NCBI GenBank assembly: GCA_038501625.1
Contig: JAZAYU010000261.1
Coordinates: 248,001-312,000 of the forward strand
Direction: 5' to 3'
DNA: 64,000 nucleotides
DNA from: Corbicula japonica
Lineage: Eukaryota > Mollusca > Bivalvia > Venerida > Cyrenidae
Under the pieces are notes generated by a model, which worked only from the letters and a program-made list of their open reading frames with translations, made no database searches and was not told the DNA's origin. Position 1 is the stretch's first letter, and each line of letters begins with the position of its first letter. This document shows positions 24,249 through 37,500 of this stretch, in pieces. The translations under genes were made by a program, and so were the position numbers.

Positions 24249-25088
24249 TTAACCAGCAAACAATGACTAAAACAAATGATTTATATAATTTTATTTTATT
24301 AAGGATTGGCACAAAATTGTCATGGCTGGGTTTAGATAATATTTAATATATAGCTTAACAATGCAAACTGAGTAAAACTTCCATTAGAATTATTGAATAT
24401 GAATTGACGTTATTTCTTGCTTCGTCCGCGAGCGCAAGAGTTTTATGATATTAAACAATCGCTAGCATACTAAAATAATAAAGTTCAGGTTAACTAGGGA
24501 GTGTGCTAACGAGTTACCTCCCTTCATAAAAGATTTTTTTGTTTTGCCGGGAGTTTGCCAACGAGTTACCTCCCTTTGTAAAGTTTGTAATCACCTATGT
24601 TGGGAGTTCGCCAAAGAGTTACCTCCCTTTAAAAAAAAAATTATGTTAACACCGCTGTTGTGAGTTCGCCAACGAGTTACCTCCCTTTAAAAAGTCTTTG
24701 ATCCCAAATGTTCGAACATCATCTGTACCGATGCCAGTTATAGATGTATAAAGACAGTCTTTTTGCAATTTTTCATCACATGGTTTACAGGAATCTGGTT
24801 GCAAGTTATCGCCAGATGCAAGCTAATTCCAGCCACGACGATGTGTTATACCCTGGAAATATAAAACAAAACCAAGAAAAGGGGGCAGGGTTGGGTGGGA
24901 AGTTATTCAACAAAGTTTTTTATGTAAAGTAGCAATGCCTCTACCTCGTTCCGTTGATTAAGAATCGAAAAGACTGGAATCTGCGGAGACAAGAGTTTAT
25001 ATAGGCAAAGTCACGTGGTGACGTGTGACGTAACAGGAGTCATTTCTGCTGGTTAAAGTGTTTAATCTTTAATCGATTAAACATACTA
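24249..25088 (+). mobile_element. Helentron/HINE-like element, short copy
   Basis: The left end TTAACCAGCAAACAATGAC pairs with an inverted TCATTTCTGCTGGTTAA near 25043-25060. A small stem-loop follows (GTTTAATC ... GATTAAAC, about 25061-25083), then the right end CATACTATT. Sub-terminal inverted repeats, an internal minisatellite and a 3' stem-loop are the layout of HINE-type rolling-circle elements. The next copy begins at once at 25089. Confidence 0.65.
24490..24690. repeat. Minisatellite, four units of about 52-58 bp
   Basis: Each unit contains CAACGAGTTACCTCCCTTT or a close variant, at about 24511, 24563, 24616 and 24674, with variable T- or A-rich spacers. It lies inside the short Helentron-like copy. 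Confidence 0.85.
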
Positions 25089-26230
25089 TTAACCAGCAAA
25101 CAATGACTAAAACAAATGATTTATATAATTTTATTTTATTAAGGATTGGCACAAAATTGTCATGGCTGGGTTTAGATTATATTTAATATATAGCTTAACA
25201 ATGCAAACTGAGTAAAACTTCCATTAGAATTATTGAATATGAATTGACGTTATTTCTTGCTTCGTCCACGAGCGCAAGAGTTTTATGATATTAAACAATC
25301 GCCAAAAAGGTGAGAGAGTAAGCGAACGAACCTTCCGCCAAAAAGCGGAATATCATAAAACGACCCAAAACCCATGACAATTTTATGCAAACATTACGTC
25401 CTGGTACTTATTATATAATAATTGTTGAGAAGTTCCAAGCTGCCGGTTAATAAACAGGTTGCGGCAGAAGTTTATTTAGCTAATGACAGTAAAATAGCCA
25501 ACTAATATTTATACATTAGGATAAAATTCAGTGACAAAAACAATGTCTGTTGTAGTAAAAACGTGTTTGGCAATGTACAAGGAATTTATAAACAGCTCCC
25601 AATATACCGGGTGGTTTTTAACCATAATCTCGTATTCAGGGAAGAACTGATGAAAAGTAAAGGGTATCTCGATTGATATCGAGAATTTTAAGACAACCAC
25701 CCCCGTTTTTTGCAGTTAGTTCGCAGGAAACTGTTTAATATTGTTTACATTTGGTTTGCAATAAAATTGTTCGTAATATACCGCCAAGACCTTCTAGGTA
25801 GAGGCTGCGACCAAATAAAACTTATATAAGACTTCATCCCTAACGACTCTGTAAAATTTTTTTGACCATCAATGTAAGATTTAGTGTTTTATTCCTAACC
25901 CAATGTCGCTTACCCGACAAAAAATAATTAAATCTTCAGACGACCGGTTGAAAGTCAATAAACATTTACATCATCATGCATTATGTCACTGGTTTAATAT
26001 TACAGTCAAACTACCCTTGAATAACGACCGCCTGTGAAAAAATACTTTATATATAAAATACAAATTTTTCCGTCAATAAATAAAGGAATAATTGTATTTG
26101 GAACAAAGACCATCCGCTTATATAGACCACTTATGGCCATCTCTAGATTGGACTTAGTAGACATAATTTGATTGTTGGTATATTTAATAACTTAATTGTA
26201 AGTCAAGAGTGGAAATGAAGGTAAAGAAAA

Positions 26231-27032
26231 TTTTTCAAACATATAAACGGAAACAAATCCGCTAAATATAAGTTTATAGCACTATTTATCCTGTCAACAG
26301 CTATAATATCAAAATAGTACATCCTTCAAATAGCTCGGATGTCCAGAAAATAGCATTCAACGTAACCAATCTGTATTTAAATGCAAAAAGGTGTTTCCGG
26401 CTTTCACATTACAGCATATGGCAACTGGTAACATCACATAATAATTTTGAAACTAACGACCTCTTGTTTAATGAACACGGACTGCCTGTCTCTACATTTT
26501 TTCAAACGTATAAACGGAAACAAATCCGCTAAACAGAAGTTTATTATGCTATTTTTCCTGTCAACAGTCAAAAGAGCATAATGGTACATCCTTCAAATAA
26601 CTCGGATGTCCAGAAAATAGCATTCAACGGAACCTATCTGTATTTAAATGCCAAAAGATGTTGCCGGCTTTCACATTACAGCATATGGCAACTGATAACA
26701 TCACATTATAATTTTGAAAACTGACGACCCCTTGTTTAATGAACACGGACTGCCTGCCTCCACATTTTTTCAAACGTATAAACGGAAACAAATCCGCTTA
26801 CAGAAGTTTATTATGCCATTTATGCTGTCAACAGTCATAATAGCAGAATGGTACATCCTTCAAATAGCTCGGATGTCCAGAAAATAGCATTCAACGGGAC
26901 CTATCTGTATTTAAATGCCAAAAGATGTTGCCGGCTTTCACATTACAGCATATGGCAACTGATAACATCACATTATAATTTTGAAAAGTGACGACCCCTT
27001 GTTTAATAAACACGGACTGCCTGCCTCCACAT
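26231..27032 (+). repeat. Tandem array, three units of about 267 bp
   Basis: Units start at about 26231, 26498 and 26766 with TTTTTCAAAC, and each ends with a CACGGACTGCCTG block. Units 2 and 3 are closer to each other than to unit 1. Confidence 0.9.
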
Positions 27033-27239
27033 TAAGCTCGGCAGCCCTTTTTCCTAATATTTAAATCATTATTATTTTTTCTATATTTTGAATTTAATTG
27101 AAAATGGTGGTCGTCAAATGAATTGTTGGGCTGATGGGAGAGGGGGTCTATAGAAATTTAGCAATAGATAGCCCAACTGTTTCATATAGTACATGTAATA
27201 CTATTTATTAAGTTTTATTCAGAAAGTCATATTTTAAAA

Positions 27240-27545
27240 ACAATACATTATATACAACATGACACATCCTTCAAAGAGCTCGGATTGCCAGAAATAGTAA
27301 AATTATTGAAAGTCACAGTCATTATAAATAGAATTCATTATATAAAACATAGCACATCCTTCAAAGAGCTCGGATGGCAATAAATAGTAGAATTATTTAA
27401 CGTCATATTATACTGACAATTCATTATAGGCAACATTGCACATCCTTCAAAGAGCTCGGATAGCCAGAAATAGTAATATTTAGAAAGTCACATTATAATA
27501 TCAATCATATATAATATGGCAAAATATTCAAAGAGTTCCAATCGC
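27240..27545 (+). repeat. Tandem array, four units of about 80-85 bp
   Basis: CACATCCTTCAAAGAGCTCGGAT recurs three times, with a fourth degraded unit near 27515. The same core (ACATCCTTCAAATAGCTCGG) is embedded in every 267-bp unit at 26231-27032, so the two arrays share an origin. Confidence 0.82.
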
Positions 27546-30500
27546 CTGAACGTAGTTCGTTTTAATAATTCATCGGACATAACTATGTAAAAATTCAAAA
27601 GATTCAAGTGACTTCAATTGAAATGACAAACTTGCGTGACAGATAATTTATTTAATTTTGCATATGTCCACGTGATCATAAATACCGAGTACAATAACCC
27701 CTTAGCTCAGTTTTCGATGACGTAAAATAGAGCCCAAATATGTTGCTTCTCATAACAAAATCTTAAAATCGTATTACAAACATAAATTTTGTTGTTCTTA
27801 TTTAGAAAATCACTAAACCGTAGTAAGACTAAAACGAAAAAACCGGCAGTGAAAACACAGCGACATACGTGTTTATTACTGTTCAATGACGAAAATGAGT
27901 TTGCCGAGGATTGTTCCTAAAAAAAAATTCCACAACATTTCCTGTGTTTTTATGCAAACAATCTAATATAGCTTTATCATGAAATGTTCCGTGTTACCTG
28001 GTATAGTCAACTATGTTAACGTAACTTAAAGCAGCAATATGACCGCTAACAGTTAAATGGGGATATTGATTTAAAGGGAGTCACTCATCAATAACGAAAA
28101 TATCGTATATGTTCAAAAATCAAATTTTATTGTTACATGTAAAAAAGTAGAAGACCCGTTAATAAAGTAAATGGAATATAATTTTCTTATAAGTCAACGT
28201 ACGAGTTGATTTTTTCAAAGCCAAAATTGCTATAGCGCTACGAATGCAGTAAAATTTTCTCACAAACAGATCCTAAATGACACTGATTTGACAAAATTTC
28301 TGTGAAATTCGCTTCTGTTCAGTCATTTTGAAATATTATATGGTGGATGCAATTAATATGAACCGCATTTGAGATATTCAAGTATTCCCACGAATTGTGA
28401 ATATGCAGCTTTAAGGGATGCAATAAATTCCGTTATAACATTGATATTTAGAGTAATACAAATGATATTCGAGACCCCAGTTAATCGCAAATGCGGTAAA
28501 GTTGTCTAAATAGTAGTTTTAGCCCCTTTTTGAATTATCTGATACAGAGGCTGATGTCGGTATGAAATTCTCTACGCACTCGTAAGAGATCTGGCATGGT
28601 TCAAAAGTACCGGAAGTGATTCAAACACTATTGCTCAATGAAAAGGACTAACAGAATTAGCGTTGCAGATAGTATTCCATTTTCCCGGAATATGCTTGCA
28701 CTTTGATCTAAATAGTTCTATTACATTGAAAGAGGATTAAAATTTTCGAATTCAATGCATTAAGTTTTACGTTTGTGAGGACTTCATGTTTCAACGAAGG
28801 CGCGATTCTCGAACCACACGAGCACTTAATAAAATAAGTTATGCCCTTAAAGACACTATTTTAGCATAATGGCCATTCAAAAACCGCTAAAGGTTAGAAC
28901 TGTCGGATGCGTCAGTTTAAAGTTCAAGCATAACATCTTGTAGCCAGTCTAGCCGCTAAATATACACGTTTTATGTATTTTAAACAGGGAAGCGTTCTCT
29001 CTCTTATTTTCTTGATATTCCTAATGAAATAAGGGGGTTTCTTAGCTGATGACATGGCTTCATAGATTCAGCGTAAAAATGAACGACCTACCGGTATGGT
29101 TTTAGAAATAAAAATACATTCCTCCAACACCAAATGGAGTTGTTTTAATGTTATTTTCTTTGAGTTTTAAACTTAAGGTTACCCGACTGATAGCTTTTCT
29201 TCTTATTATTTTTATGTGAGACAAATGAAGGACCAACCCATTTCCTCGACATTAAATAAAAGCAGGTATTACCAGACGATTTAACGAGGACAAAATTAAT
29301 GTAATAAACGATCAGTTTTTTTATCTGTCTCCTGCCGTATAGATCATTGAACAAGTTGACAAAATTTTTTGAATATGAATAAAGAGCATAACGCCCCAGT
29401 GGACTTGAGGAAATGTTCTCTAGAACGGATATTTTCCGAGGAGGTATGGTTAAATATATCGTTCGAATCGTAAAATCAACAACCGATGTGTTTTAAAGCA
29501 ACCTTACATTGGCTGATAACTTCATATCTTTTACGATATAAATGCGATTGAAAAAGTTAGTTCAGACTTCGAGGTATTTCCGTTTAAGAAATGATTCACC
29601 GTTCAAAACATGTAATTGTTGTTTAACCCAAGATTCTTGATCTGGTTGTTTAGGCAACAGGTTTTTCAAATGTTTTGATTATTTTGACTAACATTTTAAA
29701 ATAAGTGGGTCAAGCATGATTAGCATAAGGTCGGATTTTTAAAATATTTTCACCTGGTGTGGAGAATGTATGAAATGGTGTTTCAACCTCCTTCACACTC
29801 TGTTTCCTGGACCACCACAACTGCTCCTGGACCATCCGTGTGTCATCGCCGCCTTGAGAAGCCGTCCGTTTTCGATGTACTTGTCGAGACAGATCATCCT
29901 GTTTGTGCTTCGTCATCTCTGGATTATTTACTTTGGTATAGAATAAGAGAAAACCTTTAGGAGAAAATTGCAAAAACTAATTTCGTAATATTAAAATTAT
30001 AATATACAGGCGTGCAACTGCTTATATCCGAGTACTCGGCTGAATCCACACGAATCACCAAGGAATGCCCGGAATGCACCAGACAGATTCTAATATCATC
30101 GTTTTAAAATTTTTCCTAGTGGACGGGGAGATTGCAAGATCCCTAACCGTCTATAGCATAATAATTAATCTGCATGAATACATGTAGAGGCTTACTACGC
30201 CCCTGAAAAAAGTTATAGGTACGACAGGTCGCCTATAATATATGATAAATGCTGGTGGGAGATTATTTAAATATGGTTTACATCAAGGTTCGTTATAAAA
30301 TAATCAAAAATTCGAAATTCGTAACCTGTAAATTTATAGAACCTACAGTAATATCGATTTGTTTACGCGAGCTCTTGGCAGCTGCGCGCGGTCATGACGT
30401 CAGCAACACAAATTCTTTTTTAAAATATTTTATTATAGAAATGTATTTTATATTATATATAAAAGATAAATTGAAATTGCTTTGAATAAAATGATTATCT

Positions 30501-30695
30501 TAAATGAGTATGAAGTAAATGAGCAAATATGTATTTTCAAATATTAATAAGCTCACCATGTGCTTCCCACGTGGCTGTGTATAAAAACTGCTTTAAAAGC
30601 ATAAAAATTACTGTAAGTAGTTCAAAATAATTATTTAAAATATTATTAAAAATTTATTATCATCGTTAAGGAAGTGAAAAATAGACATTTGAAAG
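27546..30695. other. Interior of long element, no gene recognised
   Basis: AT-rich sequence without coding signal. A GTCATGACGTCAGC motif at about 30391 contains a CRE-like TGACGTCA, of unknown relevance. Confidence 0.35.
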
Positions 30696-30883
30696 TTATT
30701 AAACAAAGTTTTTTTATGTAAAGTAGCAATGCCTCTACCTCGTTCCGTTGATTAAGAATCGAAAAGACTGGAATCTGCGGAGACAAGAGTTTATATAGGC
30801 AAAGTCACGTGGTGACGTGTGACGTAACAGGAGTCATTTCTGCTGGTTAAAGTGTTTAATCTTTAATCGATTAAACATACTAT

Positions 30884-31433
30884 TAGTTTTCAAAGGTAGA
30901 AAGAGCAGTGATTTATTTAATTTACAATCCATGCAAACGCAGTGGGAGCCTGGAAACGCTATATATGAGCATTGATAATTGTTTGTCTTTGGAAACCGAA
31001 AGTAGAAAATAAGAACGACTTTTCAGCATTGCTTAAAACACCAAAATATATGTACCTTTATTCACTTAACTCAGGCCGGCTCTGAGTAATAGCTTCGAAC
31101 TTTTTGAAATTTTAAATTTTAGAAAATAAAGACGTACTTCAAAATTTTTTACACAGAGCTGTATTGCAGAGAGTTCAAATAAACTTTCGTTTAAAATTGA
31201 TTACACTACTCAATATACGGAATACTCCATTTGAAAGAAACCCAGGAGAAACTCAGGAGATAAGGAGATAGAACCTATCCGTCTTAGTTTAACGTTAAGA
31301 AACAACGCTGATTTTCATGGTTATAGACGGAGGACACAACATCCCTGAAGAAATGATTTGGCTTGCCATACATTGGTAAATTTTCACATTAAAAATATTC
31401 TCTTAACACTTACAGAACTTACATTCCACATTA
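30884..31433. other. Upstream region of the intact VWDE-like gene
   Basis: 550 bases between the right end of the Helentron-like element and the start codon. The promoter should be here, but no TATA box, initiator or CpG-rich stretch stands out. Confidence 0.35.
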
Positions 31434-31506
31434 ATGTCTTTGACAGTGAAGTTGGAGATGTACTTTTTGCTGATATGTTTTTGTAACGCTGTAATTCAGG
31501 TTAATG
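31434..31506 (+). CDS. Exon 1, signal peptide
   Basis: ATG at 31434 opens 24 codons with a hydrophobic core (MYFLLICFCNAVIQV), then the donor GGTGAGT. This reads as a classic cleavable signal peptide and leaves phase 1 for exon 2. No clear TATA box or initiator could be picked out upstream. Confidence 0.75.
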
Positions 31507-34500
31507 GTGAGTCTTTTATTTTAATTATGGTTTCAACGGAAAAAATATTTTAATTGATTTTAATTTAATGTTCAAAGAAATGTTGCATACAAGATACAGA
31601 ATAATTGAAGGAATTGAATTCTGTTCATGGCCTTGCAGTGAAAAAAAAAGTAAAAATACATTTTGTTTATTTTTTAACAATAAACATATCGAGTCATTAA
31701 ACCATTTTCTACGCAGTATTCATACTTTGTTAATGTTTAACAAAAACACAATCTTTTAGATCAGATCAACATTAATTTTGCTTTAAAAATGTATTATGCG
31801 TGTTACGCTCAGTTATTGTCCAACAATATTGACCTGGCACTTCATTAATTTTCGTAAAGGTCATTGAATAAACCCGGGTATCAGCGAAAACACCGATATA
31901 TTATTCAATTTACACCTCAGTGTTGTGTGGAGTATTGGAATAGATGCCGGACTACCGATCGTAACATTTACGAAAATTAACGAATATCGGGTCAAATGCA
32001 AGAGTGCCAGGTCAATATTGTTGGACTAGACCTTCTTTGCAATTTGCGTATTATTTCAGTCACTCAAAAAGTGCTCTGTGGAAACTGTGAAATAAACGAG
32101 AGTATCATTATTTGTGTGTACTAAAAATTTGGAAATTTCATATGATTAAACGTAATGGTTCCGTCCGAATAATCAGTTATCGGATAAATTAACAGAAAAT
32201 CTTATGTACAACAGCGTGTGAAGATGCCGCCATCTTACCCGAGCTTGAGCGACGAGCAACATCCTACACCACAAACAACACCAATGAGTCACTGGTTAAC
32301 GACCATCACTTGACCGAAGGTTGGTACAGTGTCACAAAGGAGGGCCGTCAGTACCTCATGCCGGACACAACAAATCTACCCAACAGCTTGACATGTGGAG
32401 GCCTAGAACCAATGTACATGAACGGTAAGTTCAATTTGATTGAAAACCGGTCTATGTAATTTTATAAAACATTTTGTCGAGGTGTCCACATCATTAACAA
32501 AGTTCCTTGAATATATAAATTTTACTCAACAGAAATACATATACCATATTCAAAAGTTCTAATTGGTCAGTAATTGTATATGTTTACGATATATGCTAGT
32601 TTCGTTTCTTCCCTATGTGAAGAGTAGGGTTAAAACACTTTTCAATCTTTATTGTTTTCTTAAATAAATCCAATACCATTTACTTACCCTTCAGGGTCAA
32701 AATTAGAACAATCATTAATTGAAAGGGATGTTATGATACAATTGGGTACTTGAACGGGGGATTTAATGAAACGAAAACACCTTTAAGTTATATTTTTTCT
32801 CTTTATTATGTTAGTGGCTAAACAATGATCAAACGTCGGAATGTCCTCTTGGCCTGATAAGCAGTCGCTTAATATTTATTTCCGATTGTGTTTGTTTCAC
32901 ATATTCCACCAACAGACATGTACGAGGGGCGTTATCGGTCTTATTCTGGTTTTCGACCAACAATATTCCCTCGTTGAAGCCCGAAATGGAATTTGCCGGG
33001 TTTTTTTCATACATTTGACCTATAATTGACTCTGTTTCAGAGAAAATCAATAGAAGAATGGTTACTATTTTGTTACCAGGCCAAGTAACCTTCAAAAATA
33101 TTTAGTCCGTAAGAATCTAAGAAGAACAAAGAGCAACATTTTTTTATACTTTAATATATTTATGAATGTTATCATACTATTAAAAATTGTTAACATAATA
33201 TCAATATTAAATTATTAAGTGATTCAATACCATTTCTGATGCATATTTTAGGGATTCATCCAAACGTTGCTACGCTTACGTATACTCCAGTGTATGTTGA
33301 CGTATGTGTGCGAACTTCAGCAGACGACTGTGACTCTCAACAATATGCTATAAAAATAAGAAAATGTGGGGATGGAATACAATATTATCTGGTGCCGGCG
33401 AAATCGTTTGCCGCGTACTGTTTCAGTGAGTTCATTGGATTAAATGTTTTTTTCCTGTTTTAAATCATATTTATAGACTCTTGTTTACATCGTAATTTTT
33501 AAGAAATAAATTATATTGCGGAGAGAGGTGTTGTAAAACAGACAATAAAAGTTTATATCGCATTAGATAACTCGTTTAATCAATGGTTTAAAGCAAAATT
33601 TAAATAAATATGCTACAGAATAGTTGTAAATTTAAATGTTCGTTATTGTTCTTAATTCTAACCTTTTGTGGTTAAGATAGACCTGTATCCACTTTTTTGC
33701 TGTATTTATTTTCTTCGTTGTTGTTTTTTGTAAATTTGATAATTGACGTCATATGATTACATCATTTAAATGCACAACAAACTTGATGAAGATATATGAT
33801 CTCTTCTTAATAATAATTCCTTCACGTCAATTGGAATTTATTTAGTAAATATGGATAAACATATCACAACCACATTTCCTACGTCTTTAAATAAGTTTTG
33901 TCTTTCTCACAATTGACTTGGAGTCTTTCTATTCACTACCCTTGATTATCCGCTCAACACACGCATTTTACAAATCATTTTCCTTTTATATATATGAAAA
34001 AGGTGAAATACACATATCAGGAATGGCCACATCCTGCAGAAACCGCCTGCTGAACGATAAATCTAAATCAAATGTATGTTTTGTCTTTTTATTGCAAACA
34101 TTATTTGTCTTCAAATATCTTTTGTAATGTCATGTTTCCCGTCAAGACTATGATTTTACATCTCAATTGTACTTTTCTTCCTTCATGATTATTATTTATC
34201 AAGTTTCAACTTTTTTTTCTAGAAAAATTCGTCCGTTAGGTCTACACAATAATTTCACAGTGTGTACACAAAATGATATAGATAATCCATTATCAAAAAT
34301 GTAGGGAAACATTGTACACTCTATATTTATATCATTTGATCGACGTTAGCCCAATCTTCACTTCAAACCCTTGACTCCAAACAACTTCAGCGAACGCAAT
34401 ATAATATTTTCTTCCAGTAGTTTAGAGATTTTTTTTATCTCACCCTTCAATCTAATATTACCTTAAATGCACGCCCACGATCAAATATTTTACATCTAAT

Positions 34501-37500
34501 GACAAACGTGCACATTCATATTTTTTGTATCTAGCATATTAAGCCTGTGATTCTTTTTCAAAATTTCGCTTTGCAAACTAAAACTTGCATCGTGCAAATT
34601 TGCATCGTGTTATTAATTGTGACATTTCAGATCCAGTCGGACTGCAGCAAAATGGCAGAAGTAAGTTTCTCATGCTGTTAAAGAATTATTCTAAGGTACA
34701 TTTATGTAATGTAGATAAAGGATCGTCCTTTGCTCGAAAATAGCATATAATATTGGTAAGAAATAAAAGTATTGTAAACGTTTAAAGATATTGCCTTTTA
34801 AAGAAAAGATCATTTCCAAACTATAAACTTATTATGGCTATAAATGTGTTAATCTTTTTATTATACGTGTTTCGTTTTCATTTTATTGTTTTAAATATAA
34901 TATGAACATAAGCTTAGCCTCCTTGATGCAGATAAATTGTAAAATAACCAAAAAAGTGAAATACGCATATCAAGAATTGCAACATGCCGAAAACAGACTT
35001 CTATCAAAATACAGAGTAGTATTTTGCGTCAGCTGTCGTTTTATTATATACCTTACATTCAGTGATCCACTTATTCCATGAAACGACGATTTCTTTTCTC
35101 TGTATAATGTTTTATTTTCAGATAAGAGGTTTGTCTCTACGCCAGTTACGCCTTATAATATAAGCATAGAAGATTCGTCAGCAATTCATAGTGTTTCAGA
35201 ATCTTCAACAACAGCGCCTACATCAACACTAGACATTAATTCTCTTTTATCAACAGATAACAATCCTCAGTTTGCATCTTCATACTCGTCAACAGTAAAC
35301 ATTTATTTGCCTTCTTCGCCAGTTGAAAGCATGCTTTCTTCATCAAACTTAGACAATTTTTCATCTTTGTCAACCGTAGTGATTCCCACTCCCTCGTTAA
35401 ACGAAAGTAGTCTGATATTTTTGTCAACGAGCGCCAGCATTTCTATTGTTTCGACGGCTGTAGATACGGTACATACGTCAACAGTTGAAAGCTATTTACC
35501 GTCTTCGACAGTTGCGAATATTTCTCCTTCCTCAACAGTGGACGAATCTCTGCTGGTGTCAACGTTCATGGATTTTTCTCAATCACTACCTACTTCAACG
35601 CATTCAACACCTGGAGGCATATCTTCGTCAATTATTCAGAGCCTTTCAGAGTCAGCAGGCACTGTCAACACGGTACTATCATCAGCCGTAATGTTTCCAA
35701 CACCTTCTTCAACAGACGAAGTCAATTTTTCTTCTTCATCTATTTTCACCACATCGTTAACGATGACCCCTCAGATTTCAATAAATCCGTATACGTCAAC
35801 AATTGACCACACGGCTGTGTCATCAATTATAACTTCTTCTTTTGCATCAAACATCACAAGTGTGACACATACGACGTCAGTTGGCAACACTTCGCCGTCA
35901 TCGAGTGTGAGCCATTTTTCTTCAACAATAATCACCAGCACCCAGCCATTTTCGACAGAGGATACTACTCCTTTATCAACAGCTGTTACACCTGTTACAG
36001 TTAATATTCTGCCAGATTTACGTTTTGACCAAGAGGTTAAGCGACAGCTTGTGAATAACATCTGGACAAACACAACTGACTACATACCCTATGTTTCCTT
36101 CGTTTGCACGTTTGCTAACAAATCCGGGCACCCTTATAGCGTAAACTGGTATGCATTATGTTCTTTTTTTATATTTCAATGAACGATCAATGTATAATTG
36201 AAGAAACTCAACTTCTTCAAAAACGAAATATATTTCGTGTTTAAAGAAGTTGCGTTTTTAATTTCTTTAAGAATATTTAAATTATAGGCAAAGAAATTAG
36301 AAACGCAACATCTTTTAACACAAAATATATTTCGTGTTAATAAAAGTTGCGTTTTAATATCTTTAAGTATACTTTTGTCTTAAACTGTATACCCAACTTT
36401 GACATGATACGTTTGGCTTGCCCTTTATAAAGCTTGTTGCATTACTGTTTTTTTATTAATATGTTAAGTTAATTTGTGTTGGTACATTTTTATTATACCG
36501 AAAAGGTCACGTTTTCATCTTGCTTTTACATGTAGGTTTATGTTTTTTTAAACTTTCGGACAAACACATCTTAATTAAATAAGTTGATGTCGTATTTAGT
36601 ATGATACTTATATCTATTAATAGTACTCATAGAACTCCTTTGTTTTAAGTTAAGTCAGTTTTTAAGCGGTCTTTTCAATGTATCATCCAATATAGTTTTA
36701 GATATAGTTCAGTCACCCAAAGGATATACATGTTCCTCCGGTTGTTTTTGACTTTTTCCCTCAGGCGTTCCCTTTGATACTCAGGATTTATATTCTCAGA
36801 TCTCTGCCTTAAACGAAAGTCAGATAACTTTGTCCATGTGATAGAACATTATCTTCTGCTAAGTTAAGCCTATTGTTTTATTGTTTATGTCAGCCCAATT
36901 CTTTTATCTGTGGACCATTAACCGCTGTTCGTAGAATGGTATAAATCTCATAACATCGCCATTTTGACCATAATACTAGTATGATCATCGTCGTTTTGGA
37001 ATGGATCAAATATGGTATTATTTACTGTGTCAATAAGGAGTTTCGCTGAGAATCGTTGGCAGTAAAATACATTCCCGTTTCTGCGCATGAACAGGCTAAA
37101 TAAAGTCGAACGTGCAAAATTTTTATGTGTTCTTTGAGTTTCAAACTTCCAATTTCATCTATTTTTATAATTCCGCAGGCTTCTGAATGATAGTCTTTAC
37201 AAAGTCCTTGGACCATCACAACAACTCGAGGATCTCACCTTGAGCGAAAAACCCCTTCTAAATGAAAATGTCCCGCTAGGATTTACGGTATGTTCTTATT
37301 TCTTTCCATGCTTAATTGATATAAGTTTTGCATTGGCGTACTTTTGCTAACCGTTTAAATATAAAAGGCTTTTCCAAAGCATCATCAAGTCGGGAGAATG
37401 GAAAATGACCATGTTACAAAGAGTTCGTTTCGAACACCAAAGCACAGGCGAGAACCGTATAGCTTCCATAGCTGTACGATTTTAAACAATTACCACTTTT

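Larger units (their letters stand above)
25089..30883 (+). mobile_element. Helentron/HINE-like element, long copy with 5.4 kb interior
   Basis: The first 215 bases (25089-25304) match 24249-24463 almost exactly, and the last 180 or so (30696-30883) match 24908-25088. Between them lies about 5.4 kb not shared with the short copy. It holds two tandem-repeat arrays and no ORF of size or motif that suggests a helicase or replicase. The alternative is that the two ends belong to separate, partly deleted copies. Confidence 0.55.

Noticed and set aside
24490..24690. CRISPR array
   Set aside because: Eukaryotic context, only four units, spacers are low-complexity and the repeats are imperfect.
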